Position numbers and translations under genes: made by a program. The notes under the pieces were generated by a model. That model ran no database searches. It had not been told where the DNA came from and saw only the letters and a program-made list of their open reading frames with translations. Below are positions 43,809 through 47,356 of a stretch of DNA of 47,356 bases, piece after piece. The DNA is taken from NCBI GenBank assembly GCA_009379925.1, contig WHSU01000023.1:1-47356 (forward strand). Direction: 5' to 3'. This stretch comes from Dehalococcoidia bacterium. Its GTDB lineage: Bacteria; Chloroflexota; Dehalococcoidia; UBA2979. Position 1 is the stretch's first letter. Every line of letters begins with the position of its first letter.

Positions 43809-44688
43809 TCACGTCAGCGGCGCCCGGCCGGTGGTGGTCGCGACCACGTGGCGGAGTGTCTCTTCGATCGGGGTGGTGCAGGTGAGTGTTCGGTCACCGC
43901 AGGCCCGGAAGAGACTGCACCGTTCCGCATCGTAGAGAGCCGCGAGCTCGTGGGCGAACGGTGCCGGGAGGCCGGCGTCGACCATTGCGTCGACCCAGCC
44001 CGCGCGTGGAATCGTAACGACCTGGAGGGGCTTCCCGAGGGTAGCGGCTAGTGCGGCGGCGACTCCTCGCTCCGTGTATTCGGGTCCTTCCAGGTCGATG
44101 ACTTCGCTGGCCGATGGGGGGGGCGAGCAGTGACTCGGCCACGGCCTTCCCGATGTCGCGAGTGGCGATCATCGGCGTCGGCACGTCGGCGGTCTCGCCG
44201 AACACGGGATACAGGCCCGCTTCCAGCGCGGCACCGAGTATCGTTTCGACCTTCTCCTGGAAATGCGGTGAACGGATCGCTGTCAGCAACACACCGGTCT
44301 GATGCAGGCGATCCTCGAGGTGGTGGAGCCAGCGTATGGGCTCGGTGCCCTCGGGCAGGTCGGCGCCGATCGAGGACAGCAGGACGACGTGGGCAATGCC
44401 GCTATCGCCGACGGCGCCGGCGATCGAATCGGCGAGCCGGCGATGCTCGGCGTCACCAGCGGTCGGGATGGTGGGCAGCAGGATGAACGCACCGCGGCTG
44501 CCACTTAGGGCCTGCGCCAATGCCGCCCGGTCGGCAAAGTCTGCAACAGCGACCTCTGCGCCCTGCGCGACCCATGCCTCCCGCTTGTGCGCGTCGCGCA
44601 CCACCGCCCGCACCGGCGCGTTTCTGTGTAGCAACTCGCGGGCGGCCACCGAGCCGACGTGGCCGGTTACTCCTGTGATCGCGTACAT
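43809..44688 (-). pseudogene. NmrA/azoreductase-type NAD(P)-binding protein, frameshift at a G8 run
   Basis: ATG 44688 gives MYAITGVTGHVGSVAARELLHRN (NAD(P)-binding GxxGxxG), VVRDAHKREAWVAQGAEVAVADFAD, then ILLPTIPTA and HVVLLSSIGADLPEGTEPIRWLHHLEDRL. At 44116-44123 the plus strand has eight consecutive G. Beyond it the family-like sequence continues in another frame: SASEVIDLEGPEYTERGVAAALAATLG.., and PFAHELAALYDAERCSLF, ending at TGA 43809-43811. Repaired length about 293 residues fits the family. Such proteins are NAD(P)H-binding sensors or quinone reductases. The homopolymer strongly suggests a sequencing error. GGAGG precedes the ATG. Confidence 0.85.
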
Positions 44689-44801
44689 GGGGTCCTCCGT
44701 GCTCAGCGGGGAGCTTGTTGGTACTCAGTAGAACGGTCGGAGGTTGAGCTGATCCATATCTGATGCTCGCGATTCCATGTCTGTGCGTCTACATTGAAGG
44801 T

Positions 44802-45788
44802 ATGGACCCGCTGGCTGATCTCCTGGATGGAGTTCGCGCGCGCACCGCCGCGTTCTGCCGCGCCGTCCTGGAGCCTCCGTGGGCACTGCGCATCGCCGAT
44901 GGTGCTGCCCTCGCCCTCGTCACGACGCTGCGCGGGCATGCCTGGATTGTGCCCGACCACGGCGCGCCCGTACTCATGCGCCCGGGCGACGTAGCGATCA
45001 TCAAGGGACCAGACCCTTACACCGTCGGCGACGATCCGAACACCGTCCCCGACGTCATCGTGCAGAGCGGCAACCGTCTGACCACCACTGATGGCGCTGA
45101 TGTTATGGACGACCTGGTGCTCAGATGGCGTACCAGCGGGCGCACCCCGGACAGTTCCGCAATCGTGGCGAGTGGGACCTACCAGGTCAGCAGTGACGTG
45201 ACCGAGCGCCTGCTGAACGCCCTGCCGGACATCGTGCTGGTACCTGAGGCCGACGCGCAGAGCCCGACGATGACATTGTTGACGGATGAAGTAGGCAGGG
45301 ACGGCCCTGGCCAGCAAGTCGTGCTCGACCGACTGCTGGACATCGCCCTCGTCGCCACCCTCCGCGCATGGTTCGCCCGTGCAGACGCGGCGGCTCCGGG
45401 CTGGTACAGCGCGCAGAGCGATAGGCTGGTCGGTCCAGCGTTGCGGTTGATACACGACGACCCCGCCCATCCCTGGACGGTCACAGCCCTTGCAGCGAAT
45501 GTGGGGTGTTCCAGGGCAACCTTCGCCCGTCGCTTCACTACGCTGGTCGGTGAACCACCCGCGGGATACCTGAGCGGCTGGCGGATCGCGCTCGCGGCTG
45601 ACCTGCTACGCAAGTCCGACTTCACAATCGAAGCGATCGCCCATCAGGTGGGCTATGCCAACGCGTTCGCCTTGAGCGTCGCGTTCAAACGCATCCGCGG
45701 GGTATCGCCGAAGCGCTATCGCGCCGGCGACCGCCCATCTGGCCTCGACGCTCGAACCCGGGGCCCAGCGAAACCCCTAGGTAGTTAG
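44802..45788 (+). CDS. AraC-family transcriptional regulator
   Basis: A 328-residue regulator. The N-terminal cupin-type domain (1-190, with VTTLRGHAWIVPDHGAPVLMRPGDVAII) fits the AraC_binding/Cupin_6 class that senses small electrophiles. The C-terminal AraC domain (about 210-315) has two HTH motifs: PWTVTALAANVGCSRATFARRF and FTIEAIAHQVGYANAFALSVAFKRIRGVSPKRYR. ATG 44802 matches the family start; the extra 13 upstream codons do not. It is divergent from the NmrA-type gene, with a 113-base gap that must hold both promoters, so it likely controls the NmrA and SDR genes. I could not assign clear operator repeats by eye. Confidence 0.92.
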   Translation: MDPLADLLDGVRARTAAFCRAVLEPPWALRIADGAALALVTTLRGHAWIVPDHGAPVLMRPGDVAIIKGPDPYTVGDDPNTVPDVIVQSGNRLTTTDGADVMDDLVLRWRTSGRTPDSSAIVASGTYQVSSDVTERLLNALPDIVLVPEADAQSPTMTLLTDEVGRDGPGQQVVLDRLLDIALVATLRAWFARADAAAPGWYSAQSDRLVGPALRLIHDDPAHPWTVTALAANVGCSRATFARRFTTLVGEPPAGYLSGWRIALAADLLRKSDFTIEAIAHQVGYANAFALSVAFKRIRGVSPKRYRAGDRPSGLDARTRGPAKPLGS

Positions 45789-46154
45789 ACCACGATCTGG
45801 ACGTGGCGCCCGACCGGCATCTACCGTCAGATTTGGCGAATCAGCGGTGATCGCGTTCCTCGTGCAGCGTCTGCTTTGAGGTCATTCGGCAAGCTTCCAA
45901 CTTGCGGCCGGTCAGCGCGCTACCTGCTATGCCCCCTGCTGTGGTGCATCCTCGCAGCCCTCGAACCCAGTGACATGAGACGCGGGCGAAACGCGAGCAG
46001 CGAATGTAGCGGCAGGTGTGTGCCAACACCCGAGAGTTGCCTCGCTGAGTACGCGGCGCGCTGTGTGTGATCTGAACGCCCGCACGTGGGAGCTTCGACT
46101 TGCTCCTACCATACATCGACGTGGGGTCGCTTCTTCGTCCGCCGTGAGGCCCCC
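45789..46154. other. 366-base stretch without a recognisable gene
   Basis: Only short frames with no family resemblance. It separates the AraC gene from the decayed cobQ. No hairpin or repeat stands out. Confidence 0.45.
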
Positions 46155-46529
46155 GTGCTCGGCATCGTCCCCTAGATCGACCGCATCGGCGTGGCGGAGG
46201 AGGATGCCGTCGCGCTCGAACGCAGGAGCGGTGGAGCGACCGCGTCCGCGGCACAGGTGGACATTGCGGTCGTGCGCTTCCCGCGTATCGCGAAACTTCT
46301 ATGACATCGACCCGCTGCTGCGGGAACCCCCGTCAGCGTGCGCTGGGTAGAGGACGCCGCATTGGGGACGCCGGACCTAATCGTCCTGCCGGGGACCAAA
46401 ACGACGATCGCCGACCTCGCATGGCTTCGCGCGGAAGGCCTTGACCGCGCGATCACCCAGCGCGCCGAGGTGGGCGCGCACATCCTTGGCATCTGCGGCG
46501 GCTACCAGATGCACGACAAGCGGGCATAG
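46155..46529 (+). pseudogene. cobQ: remnant of cobyric acid synthase, glutamine amidotransferase end
   Basis: In pieces: VLGIVP then a TAG (46173-46175), then IDRIGVAEEDAVALERR, VDIAVVRFPRIA, a shift near 46300 into [12 protein letters not shown], and finally [39 protein letters not shown] with [11 protein letters not shown]. This is the CobQ order 'VLG(V/I)VPW...I', 'AVVRFPRISNF.D..PL', 'D..I.PGTK.T..DL.WLR..G', 'G(I/V)CGGYQMLG'. It is cut right after the nucleophile motif CGGYQM, and the N-terminal synthase domain is absent. No other cobalamin genes lie near. Dead. Confidence 0.82.
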
Positions 46530-46589
46530 GACGGGCGGGCGACAGCAGCGCGGTGGACCCGAGCTAACCTGGTCGACTATGAGCGTCAC

Positions 46590-47096
46590 TCATTCGGCAA
46601 TTCGTGTCTCGTGTCGGTGCTCGGTTAAGAAGATCTGTCCATGAGGTGCCAGAACCCTGGACAACTCGGTAGTGATCAGTCGAGGTTCACGCGCGTGATG
46701 TAGGACTCGGAGGCAGAGAACTCCGTCAAAGCTGCTGTCAGGGAAGGGCAGAGCGACTCCGTCCGAGCGCACGAACTCCGCGCGTTGGAGGCGGCGCAGA
46801 GCCCGTCGGGCCTGCCCGAGCTGCTGCGGGTCGCGGTCCACAAGTACAATCCGCGAAGCCTCCAGAAACGCCAAGATGACGCCGTACTCCCCGCCGCCGC
46901 ACCCTACGTCGAGAAATCGCTTCCCGCGCACCCAACTCGTGTTGAGCCCATGCGCCTGGCGGTCGTCTGGGGAGGAGATGCAGCCCTCCCACGGCGGTGA
47001 TGCAGAGGTGAGCGAGGAGGCGACGCAACGGATGGAAGTTCGCGTCGGCGGTGGCGGCGATCGGTCTCCTAGCTGCCGCCTGCGCGAACTGAGCAC
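46590..47096 (-). CDS. class I SAM-dependent methyltransferase, short
   Basis: A 168-residue frame with a clear methyltransferase-11 core: motif I KRFLDVGCGGGEYGVILAFLEAS, then RIVLVDRDPQQLGQARRAL, EFVRSDGVALPFPDSSFDGVLCLRVLHH and LSRVLAPHGQIFLTEHR. It stops soon after the 'G.....E' strand, so the C-terminal cap of larger members is missing or never existed. The first 50 residues (basic, Pro/Ser-rich) are not family-like, so the true start may be further in or in another frame. The substrate is unknown. Confidence 0.65.
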   Translation of the reverse strand: MLSSRRRQLGDRSPPPPTRTSIRCVASSLTSASPPWEGCISSPDDRQAHGLNTSWVRGKRFLDVGCGGGEYGVILAFLEASRIVLVDRDPQQLGQARRALRRLQRAEFVRSDGVALPFPDSSFDGVLCLRVLHHAREPRLITTELSRVLAPHGQIFLTEHRHETRIAE

Positions 47097-47188
47097 CTCT
47101 TACACCGACCGGGGCTGATCGCTTCCGCCAGGAACCAGTTGCCTGCCTCGGTCGTTCGTCTTTGTGACCGGCGGTGACGGAGGAGGTG

Positions 47189-47356
47189 ATGATGCCCGCA
47201 ACTCGGCGCTCAGCCGCTCGACTGATCCCGCTGCTTGCCTCGCAGCGTTGACCACCGCGCTCTTTGTCGGCTGCGATAAGGGTGGCGAAACGTCCGGCTC
47301 CCGCACGGCCGCGGCAGCCGAACTGGTCCAGTCCGACGTCGACCGCGCACCCGCCA
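47189..47356 (+). pseudogene. N-terminus of a lipoprotein running off the window, frameshifted
   Basis: GGAGGAGGTG stands directly before ATG 47189/47192. The first frame reads MMPATRRSAARLIPLLA, then, after a shift near 47240, another frame gives LAALTTALFVGCDKGGETSG with lipobox LFVGC and a mature start ELVQSDVDRAPA. That mature start resembles secreted serpin-type lipoproteins of Chloroflexota, but so little is visible that this is only a guess. The right edge of the window cuts it. Confidence 0.5.

Noticed and set aside
1..47356. CRISPR array, tRNA, rRNA, riboswitch or complete insertion sequence
   Set aside because: No regularly spaced repeats, cloverleaf-like segments, rRNA motifs or transposase motifs with terminal repeats were seen on reading. 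A covariance-model search was not possible here.

Overview
This GC-rich window has no rRNA, tRNA, transposase or CRISPR array that I can see. Gene content suggests a high-GC, Gram-positive-like bacterium, probably Chloroflexota (Thermomicrobia or a relative) or an actinobacterium. Supporting features are several twin-arginine lipoproteins with the pattern RR..(A/S)ALIGC, family III CoA-transferases, a DUF35/thiolase pair, a periplasmic-type molybdenum hydroxylase and many GTG starts. The taxonomic call is inference from gene content, not from a marker gene.

Layout. (1) 1-4.2 kb: the 3' end of a CopB-type metal ATPase with one frameshift, two small membrane proteins, and a NarL-type histidine kinase/response regulator pair. 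(2) 4.2-8.4 kb: a TetR regulator divergent from an operon encoding a MerB-family protein, an ABC ATPase (broken by a 13-nt tandem duplication) and two ABC-2 permeases. A perfect palindrome overlaps the operon promoter. (3) 9-17.2 kb, minus strand: a catabolic cluster of thiolase-like protein, DUF35 protein, Tat-type peptide-family binding lipoprotein, DppB and DppC permeases, and two translationally coupled family III CoA-transferases. (4) 17.2-20.4 kb: a graveyard of decayed genes (permease, etfB, etfA joined to what looks like a nitronate monooxygenase tail, an HTH protein). (5) 20.5-24.4 kb: a methyltransferase, an LtrA-type membrane protein, an AadA-like nucleotidyltransferase and a peptidase remnant. 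(6) 24.3-32.8 kb, minus strand: a long operon for a PaoABC-like molybdenum hydroxylase with a four-cluster ferredoxin, a cytochrome b, a TPR lipoprotein and a cupredoxin lipoprotein, behind a strong promoter that carries an inverted repeat. (7) 33-37.3 kb, minus strand: a sulfur-handling operon (YeeE/TsuA-type transporter, two TusA proteins, a Tat beta-propeller lipoprotein, a tandem rhodanese, a Tat lipoprotein). (8) 37.3-47.4 kb: mixed accessory DNA with a thioredoxin-reductase-like flavoprotein, a methyltransferase, an acyl-CoA dehydrogenase, an SDR, an NmrA-type protein with a divergent AraC regulator, and remnants of a helicase, an SMR pump, an ATP-grasp protein and CobQ.

How the parts fit. 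The two adjacent minus-strand operons (6 and 7) look like an extracytoplasmic oxidation module wired to membrane electron carriers, next to a sulfane-sulfur import and relay module. Sulfur supply for the sulfurated Mo cofactor is one possible link, but this is inference. Cluster 3 looks like uptake plus CoA-dependent breakdown of an unknown carboxylic compound.

Caution: about twenty genes carry frameshifts or other lesions. About ten (for example LtrA, the Mo hydroxylase subunits, the NmrA protein at a G8 run, the flavoprotein) are otherwise intact genes carrying one or a few isolated indels and may be sequencing errors. Others (17.2-20.1 kb, helicase, cobQ) have many lesions and look truly decayed.
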